A stretch of DNA of 64,000 nt from Hoplostethus atlanticus (Eukaryota > Chordata > Actinopteri > Trachichthyiformes > Trachichthyidae). The position numbers and the translations under genes were made by a program. Positions 35,824-49,139 of this stretch are shown one piece after another. Numbering within the stretch: position 1 is the first letter of the stretch; each line of letters begins with the position of its first letter. The stretch spans positions 865,501-929,500 of the forward strand of contig JAXDDX010000123.1 of NCBI GenBank assembly GCA_034670405.1, given 5' to 3'. The notes beneath the pieces are model-generated. The model saw only the letters and a program-made list of their open reading frames with translations. It searched no databases and was not told the DNA's origin.

Positions 35824-38800
35824 GTTGTGTGTGTAGTCTTCCTTGAAGTGTCATTGATATTTAATCACTGGTTTAATACCACAACAGTCAAACTATGTCA
35901 ACTGTGACAATCGCAAACTAAACAGTAACACCTCTGTAATTTGTATAACCATGAGCATTAAGACTTTCCCTTACACAACATCATTTTATACATCAAAAAC
36001 ATATGATGACATATTCTCTAAGTGCACAAAAACAAGAATCTGTGCAGACAAAACTGCATTCATGTTGTCTCAGTTAAATATTTCAATTCAGATCAACAAC
36101 CTCTTTTTAAGGAATTGAGTCGTGTCTATATAAGCAGCAACTCTCATCTCCACTGTTATGAGTCCACATAGAAGTGCTTTCCAAAAGTCTGAAATCTTTT
36201 ACATCAGACACATTAACTGAGTGGGCACTGAGTACAACTGAGGAAATTGAATTGCTGAGAGTCATGCATTTCCAAATTGGGGGACATCTGATGCAACAGC
36301 AGGCTGGCAGAATAAAGATAGCAAATTGTAAATTAGACAGAGGCGTGTTTGAGAAGGGATAATAAAAGATCTCACTGTAATGTGTTCAGATCAATTTGAA
36401 CGACATTATTCAAACATTCAAACAAACAGAGAAAGTGAAATAATGAAACAAGGGATTTGAAACAATCAGAGATGTATCACAGAAACAGAAATCTTTTTAT
36501 CCCTTCAAAAAGGTGTAATGCTGTAAGGAGAGGGAAAAAAACAATTCCATATTAGGAATCGTATCAATGACAGTGTGATGAATTAAAGATAATGGAATAT
36601 GTCAATCATGATACATAATGGTGAAAAAATAGCTATAGTTTAATTACATTGGTTATCACTATTGTGTAATTATACCAATTAGTTGTCATCTGCATTTCAT
36701 TATTTCAATTCAGCAACTCAGTCAGCTAGTGCTGTTTTAGGATGCTAATTGTCTTTGTAACGGTGTTTCCGTGTGTACTTGAACACACATAAGACAACAA
36801 GTGGTAATGAATGTGAATTGTCTTTCAAACACTCAAGTAGTATCCCTCAGAGGACCAAGTGGAATAAGTTTTAGACTATTTTGATCTCAGCAAACATTGT
36901 AAAGAGACAGAGTGTGTGTGTTTGTATGTGCAGTATGTGTGTATATGTACGTTTCAGTGTGTGTGTTTGTGGGATACGTTGTAGGGCGGCCATGACATAC
37001 ATTCATCCTAACATGAATGCCGGAGGATCAAAAGATAAAATATTGAGGCTTTACATACTGTTTGTGCATCCTTAGTATTTCCAATTATTAACATCTTCTG
37101 TGGCTTCTAATCAGGCATCTAAGCAGGCGATGAACTACACAGTATATTTTGATTATATGCATCATTTTCACACTAAGAGACACAAAAGACCTCAGAGCTT
37201 TGAGACTCAGGAGCTGAGAAACGTCTTCTGTGCTGCATTGCCTGCCACTAATACAGTCATTCAAGGCAGAGAACATTGATCAGGTATCCCTCAGCTATTA
37301 TTGGAAGACACCTTTTGGAAAACAGATGATCTATGTGCTTAATTAATTTGAATTAGCCTATACCCAAGGTACTAAAGCCTCTAGGGAATTTATTTCAGTG
37401 TCATTATTCATGGGGGGCATGTGTGTGTGTGTGCGTGCACACGTGTAAGTAATGTCATTTTTATTTATTTCTCCTATTCAGTACAGTCAAATCATGTTTC
37501 AGAAAATAGGCATACAGTAGGCCTATTTTGCTATGAGTAGATATGAAATGAATCAAATTGTATAGAAAATAGAGGCAATACTCCTTTCTGCCCAGAGATT
37601 GCAGGGCAGACTGACATTTTGATTTCTTTCCTGCAAGTTTGATGTTAATGATTTGGCTTTAGATGGGGGACTGAGCCATATGAGTGCAATTTCCGTCCTG
37701 GGGATGAAAGCACATCGATTGCCCTCTGATGGTTTTTATGGGGGGCTGCTTTCATCCAGACCGAGACATTATTGAACTGCGTTCACTATTAATGCTGGGC
37801 TGATTCTGTGTAACTATATCAACAGGAGTCCAGAAAATATTCAATATGCTATACTAGTATGATGCTGCTACTAAACTTCTATTGTTACTAAACTAAACTA
37901 CTATTGTTTTGAGTAAATATGCAAACATTGAAGTGCAGTGGGGTGATTTCTTTTTTCCATATAATAATACTTAAATACTGAATATTGCAGTATATTCTTC
38001 CTGAAGACCTTTTTCTTACATTGGAGCACAAACTTCATATGATCCAGTAAATATAGGCTACTGGAAGTCAGCCCAGCAGGCATAAAAATGAACTTGTTAT
38101 TCTCTGTAATTGATTAATATTGCAATTAGACTTTGCAAATGGAAATCCCTTCCATATTCACATTAGGGAATTTTAGCCCCGCTGCTTTACAGTGGGAAGG
38201 ATTCTGTTGGAAGCCTGTCTGCCTTTATGAATCCTCTCTCAGTGTCTGGTTGGATTAAGGAATCATCCACAGCCACCTCTATTGCACTGATGGGGTTTAT
38301 GCTCGGGTTAAATGCTGAAATGTGCTCATGTGATTCCTTTAAAGTCCAGACGTTACTGAACTGACCCACAAAGACACAGAGGAATGCAACTGTCCAAATG
38401 AATATGTCTAGACAAGATCTTGTGAAGGAATCACACACACAATAAAGTAGTCTGTATTTAGTGTGTGTAGTTAGAGTAGCTACCAGATTAAATATAGTAA
38501 CTTAAATATAAAATGAATATAGATTACAGGTTGCAAAAAGATATTTGGTTGTAGTAGTAGTATTGTGCAAAATAGATAATATGTTTTGTTGCAGCATGCA
38601 TCCATGTTTGATGCACCCATTATAGCAATACTACTCCAGGGAGCACACCCCCTCTAATATGACGTTATATTATACGTTATATGTTATATGGTGCCTCATT
38701 ACAAGCATCACAGAAGTAAGCACAAAATACAATTGATTAATGACAAGATGAAGGTGATAGTTCCCAGGTTAACTCTAGCTATCTGTATAAGAAACCATTC

Positions 38801-40699
38801 ATAAAGCATGGATAGGTGTGCTTCGCTGGCTCTTAAAGCATGAAGAAACACCCACTTAACCAATCCCACCGACCAACTGGAATGACTGGTTGAGTCATCA
38901 ATAACTTTTCATCTGTCTTTAAGCTGAAAATTCGCAGTTTGACTAAAATTGAAATCGGGAACAGGAACACTTGGTGATATTTAGTACACAACACAAAACT
39001 GCAGAGTCTGCATGTTTTCCTGGGGGGGGAAGGAGTTGACCTCTGCTCGTTTTGCTCCATTTACTGTCAAAATATAAATATGGAACAGAGGAGACTCACC
39101 TTTGCGCTCTAAATTGGCACAGCATGAGGTGAGCTAGAGGGCAGGGGTGATTTGAGAAGTCAGACATGTTTGCATTACGGTGGTATAAACATAACCCCAT
39201 GTGCATGTCAAGAGGTCCAATTAAGTCCTTCATTACATTACATAGCTGTGTACAAAATGGGTACAAAATGCTGATTCAGAAAACATTACTTTTTCAAGTA
39301 ATCAAGAATCAGAATTCAACACTATGACAAACAATCTAGATGCTGCTTTTCCCTTGCTGATCTGAGATCAGCTTACCCCTTCGCTGTCCTATCTCTAATT
39401 GTCTGGAGTTAGGGAAGTAAAACTGATTCTAGATCAGGCCTGAACACCAATTACACAAACCAGCAGACCCATAGGACGCTTGCATCTCATCCAATCCAAT
39501 TTGCAGTTTTGTTCTTTTGCCTGTTCACTTCTCTCTTTGTGTTTACTTTTTTCTCAACTAAGACCCACAATCCCTTCAGATCTCAAGAGGCTTAATCAGT
39601 GTCTGTGTCAGACTACTTCACAGCAGCCTTTGGCCACAGCGGATATTATCCATCTTTTCCCTCTAACAAATCTGTCAATCCACTCAACGGGAAATGAAAC
39701 TTCTCGTTTTGCAGACAAGCAAACTATTTGTCTGGAACAACACAAAATGAGGAAAATTAGGAAGAAGAACAACATGCATTCAGCATTAAATACAAGACCA
39801 GGAGCACTCAGAGGTTATCTGAAAGTGGTAACGGCTACACAAAGGGGAATATCAGGAAAGATATTGGGCTGAAGTTCACACTGTGTGCATAAGAGAAACC
39901 AACCAAGAGAAAGCTTGCTTTGATTTGACTCCATTTGCATAAACCCTCCCAACTATGCTTTTAATAAGTGATCTGCACCCAGGGAGTTGCCGGTGCATGG
40001 AAGATTAACATATTCCAGGCAACATTACCATTGGTTTGTTAAAAGAAAAAGTGGCACGAGGGCGAATTGGAGGAAAAGCAGGGGAGAATTAAAGGAAAAT
40101 GTACCAAACAGACCTGCTTGTTTTGAATTTCATTTTGAGCAATACAGCAACAAACAGTTATTGCTGGAAAAATCACTACCCTTTATGACTCCCTTGCTAA
40201 TTTGCTAATGGCTGCGTTGTTCCACAGTGCCCCCTAGTGGTATGAAACAGTTTAGTGCTGTGATGCTGGTGGAACAGGTTGATCTGAAAAGCAAGTGCAG
40301 AATAATATCAGCAAAAGCTTTGGTGCTGAGCACAGAAATACTACTAGATAGATATAAGGCCAACATTTTGTTGAGACCCTGGTATTAAAATGTAATTGTC
40401 GTTATCCCTTTTACTGTGGAAGGAGGAGCTATCCACTGGAGTCTTCAATAACCTACAAATGAAGCAACATTTGATACTATACTATAGGTTAAATGTATGT
40501 AGGCTGTGTGTAAAGAACCTCTTTGGCAGAGGTCAACTACATTGCAGATCGTGATAATTCACTTTCTCACTAGGGGGGGCTAGCTTACTACAGAGTCAGA
40601 CTGGTTATAAACAGTGCATCTGCCATATCTTTATATATTTATCCCATTATTTCTAACCTCTGCTTGACAGAACTCAAACAAGCTAACAGAAGCTCTCTA

Positions 40700-40701
<2 letters not shown>
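34273..40701. other. Intergenic DNA, no gene recognised
   Basis: 6.4 kb of AT-rich DNA. Contains a pure (GT)n at 35782-35820 and scattered GT patches near 36910-36970. Open frames at 35450-35836 and 39480-39872 have no recognisable domain; the first runs into the GT array. Confidence 0.55.
35782..35820. repeat. (GT)n microsatellite
   Basis: Uninterrupted GT dinucleotide array. Confidence 0.97.

Positions 40702-40758
<57 letters not shown>
40702..40758. repeat. (TC)n microsatellite
   Basis: TC array, almost pure, with one TTTC interruption. Confidence 0.97.
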
Positions 40759-40759
<1 letters not shown>

Positions 40760-41349
40760 TCATTATCAGAATAGCAGAGAGACAAGTTTCTAATTTATTA
40801 TAGTCAAATGTAATAGATAAACAGTTACTTCTTTGTCACCTACATCAGCGATTACCAGTTCCGGTCAGATTAATCCCTTCCCATCATATTACTCTAGGGA
40901 ATGAACTGACTTTTACTGGAGGATGAAACAATGACAGAATAAAAGATATGGGGCAGTGGGTCCACACTTCAATGCCTGGGATTAGCTGGAAAGCCAGTTA
41001 ATTTGCTGCAACTTTTATTTGCACAAATTTGAAAAGACAGAAGCTAATTGGTATTAGATAATTGAGTGTTGATAGTGAAAACTGCCAGAATATTGGCAGG
41101 GACAGGATCACTGGAGACTATTGGGTGATTGCCTTCAGAGTGTTAACTTTCATTAATTGACAATTGATGGAATGGGATTTCATAATGAAATCCACATTTA
41201 ATTTAAAAAAGCTAACTTTATGATTCAGATTATTATGAATAAATATTTTTCAAAGCTTCAATGTGAAAATTGAATTACAGAGCAAATTCCATCATGAAGA
41301 ACTATAATAATGCTTACTGTAATGTGGGTTCATTCTGTGTTTCAGTCTT

Positions 41350-41384
<35 letters not shown>

Positions 41385-42193
41385 TCACTAATTATTCTAT
41401 CCAGACTCTCCATTACCAATCAGACAGAAGTGACTCATCTAGGCTCGGAGTATCACAGCTCACAACAGTTTTCATAGGTATAGAGAATATTTCCCACAGA
41501 TGTAACCGCATGTTGAAATGATTTTCATTTTAGCAACATTTTTTCATTTTTCAAACTCTAGGTTGAAACTGTTCTGGCTTTTTCATATAACTGCAACATT
41601 TCATGTATTTTGTTTATTAGAAAGCTTTTGACAAGGAAAATGTGTCTCAACTCAAAGTATCAAAAATGTGTTTAGATTTCTGTTATGACCTCAGCTCTAA
41701 CACAGAAGGTGTAAAAACATCTAAATCTGCAATTATTTTCAAAACCTGTAAATCATCTGAACCTGAACTTGATTCTGACGTCTTCTGCAGGTTTCTGTGT
41801 ATTGAATTCAACTGATGCTTTTAGTCAGAAGTTTACAGTGAGCTTCCTATCTACAGCCACCAGCCCCATTCAGACCAGTTTCCTTGACAACAGAGTATGA
41901 CACCTCAACCATTTCCTCCACTGTATCCTTGGTGATTAGTTCTCACTGGTATTAGTGTGATTTTTTTATAACACGATAAAGAACATGGGAAAAATTGGTC
42001 TTATTTGCTTGCAGCCTAAAAGACAGAGATAGTGTTTTATTTTCCATTTTCCATTGACCTCCATTGGATAGTATACTCTGAGTAGACTGCTCTGAGGCTG
42101 CCCCTGGATTCTGTCAGTGGTTTCAAACAGATGCCTGTTGTTGATTTTGATTTATTTACCCCCCCCCCAAGAAGTGTCTAGGGGGCCTGTGCT

Positions 42194-42238
<45 letters not shown>

Positions 42239-43105
42239 GATGATGTCAGTCTTACAGTGTGAGTAAAGACAGATGTGCTGAAGACAGAGTCTGTCATGAA
42301 TATGGACACAGTCAAGGGAAACACTGTACGCTGCACAAAAGCTTCATTTTGGGTTTACACACAATCCCTTGAAAATGTCATGCAAATGCATAATGTGATG
42401 TGTTTTAAGGGTTTTTAGCATAAATTGTGTCAAATTACAATTCAAATTGGGGAAACTGGTGTCGTACGGTATGTTGCCTTTTAAAATCACTTACTCAAGA
42501 AAGAGACGATCTGCAGCCTCAATATTTAAAACATTCCAGAACTTGGGCTTTACAATTGAAATCCATTTCACGCATTGTTGAGCAGATGCACAATATCATC
42601 TGCAGTCAAGCTGCCACAGTCTCCTTCCTCCTAAATGGAATACACACACACACAGTGTAAGAATAAAATGGATGTTGGTCTATCTTTGGCTATGCTTAGT
42701 CGTAGGGATGGGACTGTTTGTCCAGGGGTCATGACCTTCCCAGAAAGCAGCTGAAAAATATTTGTGTGCCCCACATGAGGACATGCCATGGCCTTTCAGA
42801 TGACAATCAGACACCCTGTCACATAGTCAAACCCAACTCATACACATTCTCATATTTTGCTTCTGGACTTTCTTATATAGATAGGGGTGCTGATTTACAA
42901 AGCATACACTTATTGCAAAGTTTTGACATAAAGACTGATTGAAGTTCACAAGTACTACGTAGAGAAAACTAGACAAGAGCGACATTTGAAAAATGGCACG
43001 AGGTCTCGTGAGAGTTCTTATGTGCTTAATGTTATGTAATTCTTTTTTTGGGCTGCGACGACCAGACGTGAATAAACATACGCATCTTAGGTTTACTGAC
43101 ACACA

Positions 43106-43152
<47 letters not shown>

Positions 43153-43590
43153 TTGCAAGGCTGTGGTGAGTGACAGCTTATACATTGAGTTTCTTTGAAC
43201 GGAGGCCACAGAGTGACAGTGTGTAACTCCCATTGTTCAGCCAAGTATAAAGAGATTTGATGGAGAGTCTGTTTAGAGATCACTGAAACAACAGGCAGAA
43301 CAAGAGTGGGAATCTGAACTAGACAGTCTGCACATTGTCAAGCAGCTTCAAATTATAACCCAGAATTGTTGCGACAATGGAAAATGAAATTACCACAAAC
43401 AAAAGACCTTTACAATTAGAATCAAGAAATAATTCATTATAAATATTTCCATTAATACATTAATAACTCAAATTGAAATGTTAAGTTAGAACATCTGGAA
43501 TGTGTATGGTGTGTGTGCTGGCACGTGCATGTTTCTGCATGTGTGTGTGTGTGTACATGCACTTGTTTCTGCACGTATGGCCATGTGTGT

Positions 43591-43622
<32 letters not shown>

Positions 43623-44683
43623 TAAAGAGAAAGACAGAGAGACTAGGAAGGGAGGAAGAGATGCGTAAGGAAATGTAAGCTCATTTGTATCGAGCAGTGC
43701 AGAGCTGTCAGTCAGTTATAACATGGCTTTCACCTTGTTGTCTGCATACTTTGATTGGGAGTCACAGCCAATGACAAAGCATCCGTTTCTGACACGGAGA
43801 AATCAATACTCCGGAGTGAAGCATAGTTTATCTTGTTATACATTGACTTTGGAAATAAACGCTGTGGTTCGTCCAGCAGTGCCTGAAACATTCAGCGCAA
43901 AAAGAGTACTCACAAATATTAACTCTCGCTTAAATTACAGTCTGATATCAACAACATCTTCATCATTATGCTTTGATGTGAATGTGCTGTCTGGCACAAT
44001 GAGTTCAATGAGTTATTGTTTCAGAGTGTAGCCAAAAAACACATCCATTCATGTCAGACAATTATGATATGATATATGATTTTCTCGTTAGGAGCAATTA
44101 TCACTGTCGCAAAGAGGATTGACCACTTGCTTCCACTTACTTGGAACTGGAATAAACTTGACAGTTATTTTTCCAACGATGAAACACTGGGCATCAGGAG
44201 CCAAATTCAGGTCAGTCAGACAGTCAGACAGACAGTCAGACAGTCAGGCATTTAACTCCAGAGGAGGAAAAAGATGTCAACCGTGACACCTGCATCTAAT
44301 ATTTGACTCGACTCTCAGTAACACCTGCCTGACTTCTGAGTGAGGCAGTATTCTTCCTGTTTTGATTGAGGCACCTCCTTTCTGCTGTAAATCAATCCTG
44401 CATTTCCGTAAGAAATACCCGGGGCACAGAATAAACACATGAAAAGCAACACATAGAATAAACCAATTCTCTTGGTGGTGGTTTCTACAGTTTTCTACAG
44501 CCATTATGCTATGCAATCAAAAGCAATTTGAGAATGACACTTTGGTGTTTTAGCGGAATTCAGAAGTCTAGATTAGTTTAGATTAGTCTAGATTTTGTGA
44601 ACATGACTTGCCTAAATGAAGCTAGAAAAAAAAGAGCATCAGAGAAGTAATTCTGTAGTGTCATCAAGAAACAGCTTCTAAAG
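40759..44683. other. Intergenic DNA with several CA/GT arrays
   Basis: (CA)n at 41352-41382, (GT)n at 42196-42237, (CA)n at 43110-43149, (TG)n at 43584-43622, and a CAGTCAGA tandem patch near 44211-44250. Open frames spanning these arrays are low-complexity translations. The frame at 43723-44031 is unassigned. Confidence 0.7.
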
Positions 44684-44878
44684 CAGGGATGGGTAACCGT
44701 GTGCCATGGAGGGCCAGGAGTATGCAGGTTTTCATTCCAACCACAGACTACACCAGGTGATTTCACTGATCAGCACACCCTCAACCAGACAGGGGAACTA
44801 GTTAGTCAGTGTAGTGTTTGGTTGGAATGAAAACCTGCATACTCCTGGTTCTCCATGACACACAGTTACCCATCCCTG
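44684..44878. mobile_element. hAT-type MITE with 8-bp target site duplication
   Basis: 195-bp palindromic element. The left end CAGGGATGGGTAACCGTGTG continues for about 60 bp, and the right end is its reverse complement with only a few mismatches (…GTTACCCATCCCTG). It is flanked by a perfect direct repeat TTCTAAAG at 44676-44683 and 44879-44886. CAGGG termini and an 8-bp duplication are diagnostic of hAT transposons. It has no coding capacity and must have been moved by a transposase supplied in trans. Confidence 0.93.
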
Positions 44879-44886
44879 TTCTAAAG

Positions 44887-45930
44887 CATTTCCATTAGAA
44901 TAATTTTGAGTACACAGTGACAGTACCAAGGGTGATTTTCATGGGATGTCGGCATATTTTTTGTTACGAACTGCAAAATACACACTACTATGGCGTGAAC
45001 CCTTTTTTCGTAAAGTCAGTTTCCAGTTCATTGCCCCACTAGTAACTCCAGAAGTGTGTGAAAAAAAAGTGTAGATTGTTTGTATATTGGACAACTCTTA
45101 AACCTGTCTGAGTGATATCGGTGCATGACAGGTTGTCTTACTTGCTCCATTAGCCTCTCTTACATGCCTCTCTCTCCTTGCTCTGTTTTCCAGGCCTGTG
45201 ATTTATGTAGGAATGGAAAGATTGCTGTGTCGCAATTTGCGTCCTCTGTACATGTCACCCGAGTACTCTGAGTATTTAAGCTGTCAGTTAAAAGAAGACA
45301 CCAATGCCTGCACTTTAAAAAAAGCAGGGATCCATACAGTATGTTTACAGTGAGTAGGTTGGCAACCTCTACCCTTTGACTTACGTAATGTCAATAGATT
45401 TGGATTGTTGTTATATAGTGTAGATGGATACAGTATGAGTGGTGCTGTGTTTTTGAAGCACAGAATATCACGATCACCCATGCATGCCTGCCTACACACA
45501 CAGATATAGAGGAAAATGATTCATTCAGTGTAGATATATTTTTAAACCCTTTGTCAAGATATAGGTCTTTTTGTATAGTGATGCCACACTAAATGCAGAT
45601 TTTTTTAAAAATGACTGTTATGACTTGGAACTTGGCACATGATGATATTACATAAGGTTCATTGTATTTCCTGAGGTACAGCTGCTGACACTGCCAGAAG
45701 TTATTTCTGGGTGTGGCATAAATTAGGTTGTGGTAAAGGATCATTCTGCATTTCAATTGCCAAGATAACCTTACAGCTACCCTCCACAGTTTTAATTCCA
45801 ATCATTGCCTCCTCAGAGGTTTTTAATTGAATCACAATGCCCTCCAAGTATATCTAAAACACTCAGATTAACATTTTCTTTTATCTAAGTGATGACTTCA
45901 GTCTGCATTCAGAATACTTTTGGCATATTG
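44887..45930. other. Intergenic DNA, nothing recognised
   Basis: About 1 kb of unique-looking AT-rich DNA. Confidence 0.6.
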
Positions 45931-46553
45931 AGAGCCCTATTTTCATAATAATAATAATAATAATAGCTTTCATTTTTATAGCGCCTTTCAAGGTACCCAA
46001 GGCACTTAACAGTAGAAGGAGAGAGTAGGAGGAGTAGAATAAGAACAAGATAAGAAGAAAAACAAAAACAACCAGGCTAACGAGGAGGAAGACAATACGA
46101 CAAACAAAGGACAAAGGACAAAAAGGCAAAAAAGCAGATGGCAGCAGCTCGGTCCAAAGGCCTGGCTGAAGAGGAAGGTCTTCAGCCGCTGTTTAAACAC
46201 TTCAATGGACCCAGCATTACGGATCTCCACGGGGAGTGAGATCCAGAGGGTGGGTGCGGTCACACTGAAGGCTCCGGCCCCCGAGAGTCCGCAACCTGGT
46301 GTGAGGGGTGGTGAGTAGTCCCACGTCGGAGGAACGGAGATTTGTAACGGAAGGGGTGTAAGTGGTGAGAAGGTCCGACAGGTACTGGGGAGCAAGGGCG
46401 TGAAGGGACTTGTAGGTGAGGAGCAGGATTTTAAAGGTGATGCGGTACTTGACTGGGAGCCAGTGAAGGTGGATGAGGGTGGGGGTGATGTGCTCATGAA
46501 TTAAGGCACAAGGTGACAGCGTTTGATCTGCACCGGAATGAAAATAGGGCTCT
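45931..46553 (-). repeat. L2-type LINE 3' end capped by 16-bp perfect inverted repeats
   Basis: On the minus strand the interior reads HEHITPTLIHLHWLPVKYRI and FKILLLTYKSLHALAPQYLS, the classic L2/CR1-like RT C-terminal region; after a frameshift come TAPTLWISLPVEIRNAGSIE and VFKQRLKTFLFSQAF. It ends with the L2-type 3' UTR (GGCGCTATAAAAATGAAAGC) and an (ATT)n tail at about 45946-45965. The unit is bounded by AGAGCCCTATTTTCAT (45931-45946) and its exact reverse complement (46538-46553). No obvious target duplication. Confidence 0.82.
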
Positions 46554-47168
46554 GAGTGTTGGTTCTTGTAGATGACAAAACTAATACTTGAGGTAATGGT
46601 AATTTAAGCCAACCAACTGATTTTTGAGCAACATGTCAGATAAAACAGAAAAGAGTTTCCTTTGCAAATCCTAAAAAAATAACAAACACTTTGAGGCCTA
46701 TGGGTGCCTTCTGCTACAGTTAAGTTATCTGTTGTGTTGTGGATATGTAATCGGTCCTGTGTTCAAATCATCATCAGCTACTCATCATCAGCTAACAACA
46801 TGCCCTTTCACCTGTGACCACAGTGTGAGTGACCATATTAAAGTATATGATACAGATGATGAAAGTATTTAAAATCATGACATAACCATATAGACATAAA
46901 CTGAGGAGTCAATGAAAACCACAAGGTAAGCACATCCCGTAGGCTTATGTAAAGCGATAGACAAATATCGGAAAAATAATTATGGTTTCAAGATTGTCTT
47001 GTAAGCCCCAAGGAGCCACTAGACCCACAGTACTGCTTTCATATTCCTTGACAGCCCCTTTTCAGCCCCGGCCCAGAATTTATTCAGCCATATACAGTTT
47101 ATGTCATCAGTGAATGATTAAATTATCATGTATTATTTAGTATCAACCCTAATCAAAGAGATACTGTT

Positions 47169-47214
<46 letters not shown>

Positions 47215-48680
47215 CCAGTAACTCTTCGGATACCTTTAGTGAGCAAATGGAGACACTCAAGATTGTTTTATGTATTTTATCGTCCCTACAACATTATGAG
47301 TTTACGTAAAGTGCTTTAATTATGCATTAGGCCAAAGCTAAAGGGACCACCTTAAATATTTATTGACCGTAAACGTCATATTTCATTATAAGCATGCTTC
47401 ATTCATGGTTGGTTTACTCTTTGCTTCAGTTAACATTCCCGCCCAGCCCAGCAATGCTTTACATGCTCTATATTGGTGAAGGTTTAAACAGTTTATAATA
47501 CAATGATAACAACGGTAGACTACTGCACTACAGCATGTTCCCCTTCGCAACGGTGCTCATATGTTTAAGGGTTTCCATGCTAAGTAGAAAAGATGTCCTG
47601 CAGGAATCTGTTTTGGGGAGAAGTGTGTCTTCAAGTGTGTTTTAGGTCAAAACAGTTTCATCTCTCTCACACTGGTCCTGCCATAACACACCAGACCATC
47701 ATTACGTAACTAAAACCAAAACAGTTGCCAAATAGTTATTGGACACTGCATTGTGGTTTTGGTTAGGCTTAGTGCAGAAGGCCTGCCGTTTTCTGGCCTT
47801 CTTTTCTTATTAATGTTTTTTCAATTCCTGCTCAGCTGAATGGATGTGGCTGCCGTTTGACAACAATATGCTGTGCTGAATTCATCTGGTGTGGTGTGTT
47901 GCGTCAGATGGCTAGTAAAGAAAATCTCACAATTTGCACATTCATAGAGATGGCGGTTCTGATGATGAATGCTTTTTTATCTGGCATGGATTTTGCCCTC
48001 TCTGGGAGGAAGATCAATGGTAGTTACTAATAATAATAACGAGTGATCATCAGAGCTTTCCATAGTAAGGAAAGTGATGGAAGACGTCATATCAGATGCT
48101 GTGTTCACCCATAAATGATTCATTACCATCGTATCTGGTTAGTGAGAAGACTACTACATGATGACTAACATCCATTCTTTGGGTTATCACGCCTTGTTGA
48201 TAGGGGCATTGTCCTCCTGCAACTTCCCTAAAGAAAGAAATGCGTCATGAGGTGCAAATTATCTCTCAGGATCACTATGCCAATATTCCTCTCAGAGATA
48301 ATTGGAATTAAGCTACAGCAGCAAATGTGCTCCACATAAAATACAGAACTGCCAAAAGATTTTCACAGTAGGGGTCTCTATTAGGTGTTTCTATTATTTT
48401 GACTTAACCCATAGATATAAATACTCTCCATTTTTTAAATGAGGTATTCATGTCTATGGACTAAAATATAGATAGGGACTCTTTGAAGTAAAGTTAATCA
48501 AAAGATTTGTTTCAAACTCTTCACACGAGAGATTTTGCTCTTTATGATGCTTTTAATGTGACATTTCTCCATTTAAATCATTGAAAACTAACTGTTCTTC
48601 AAGGCAATAACTACACTACTTACCACCACATACAGTATACTAATACATACTTCATTTCTTAGAACATACTAAATCAATGG
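46554..48680. other. Intergenic DNA with (TG)n
   Basis: 2.1 kb with a pure (TG)n at 47170-47212; no gene recognised. Confidence 0.6.
47170..47212. repeat. (TG)n microsatellite
   Basis: Uninterrupted TG array. Confidence 0.97.
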
Positions 48681-48749
48681 GCTGTTCTTCATCTTCTTCT
48701 CATCTCCTCATCAAAAAGATGAGGAGATGAGAAGAAGATGAAGAACAGC
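48681..48749. repeat. Perfect 32-bp inverted repeat with 5-nt loop
   Basis: The left arm 48681-48712 (GCTGTTCTTCATCTTCTTCT...) and right arm 48718-48749 are exact reverse complements separated by AAAAA. One arm is almost all pyrimidine, the other mostly purine. No target duplication and no TIR signature of a known family is seen. Confidence 0.97.
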
Positions 48750-49139
48750 TAGGGAGACTCAACTAGAGAGCATCTCAAATGAAATGAAACTAATAGTGTT
48801 CCACAGTAAAAATGGTGCTACCTAAGTAGGCAAAGTCACTGCACAACACTACAGTATACAGGCCTTACTTTGAACTGGGCTAGGACTATAGGACTATAAC
48901 TCAACTGAGCACAAATGGACTAAACAGTATATAAGTACAATTAAACACAGGTTTGCAACCACAGTTGAAACAGTCATAGTCGTCGTCAAACTAGATTTGC
49001 CTGCATATCACATTGCACACTATTATCACACTATTATGAGGAGATGACAGAAAGAGTCAGACTAGTAATTCTAGTAGTACAGCAGACCTACTGTGAATCA
49101 ACATAGTAGTCTCTCAGGTGCTGACATCTCACGCAGTTG

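Noticed and set aside
39480..39872. 130-codon plus frame
   Set aside because: Starts hydrophobic but shows no known domain and no neighbouring exons; treated as chance.
43723..44031. 102-codon plus frame beginning MAFTLL
   Set aside because: No recognisable homology or gene context.
44211..44250. Repeated CAGTCAGA units considered as a CRISPR-like array
   Set aside because: Simple tandem repeat without spacers, in a vertebrate genome.
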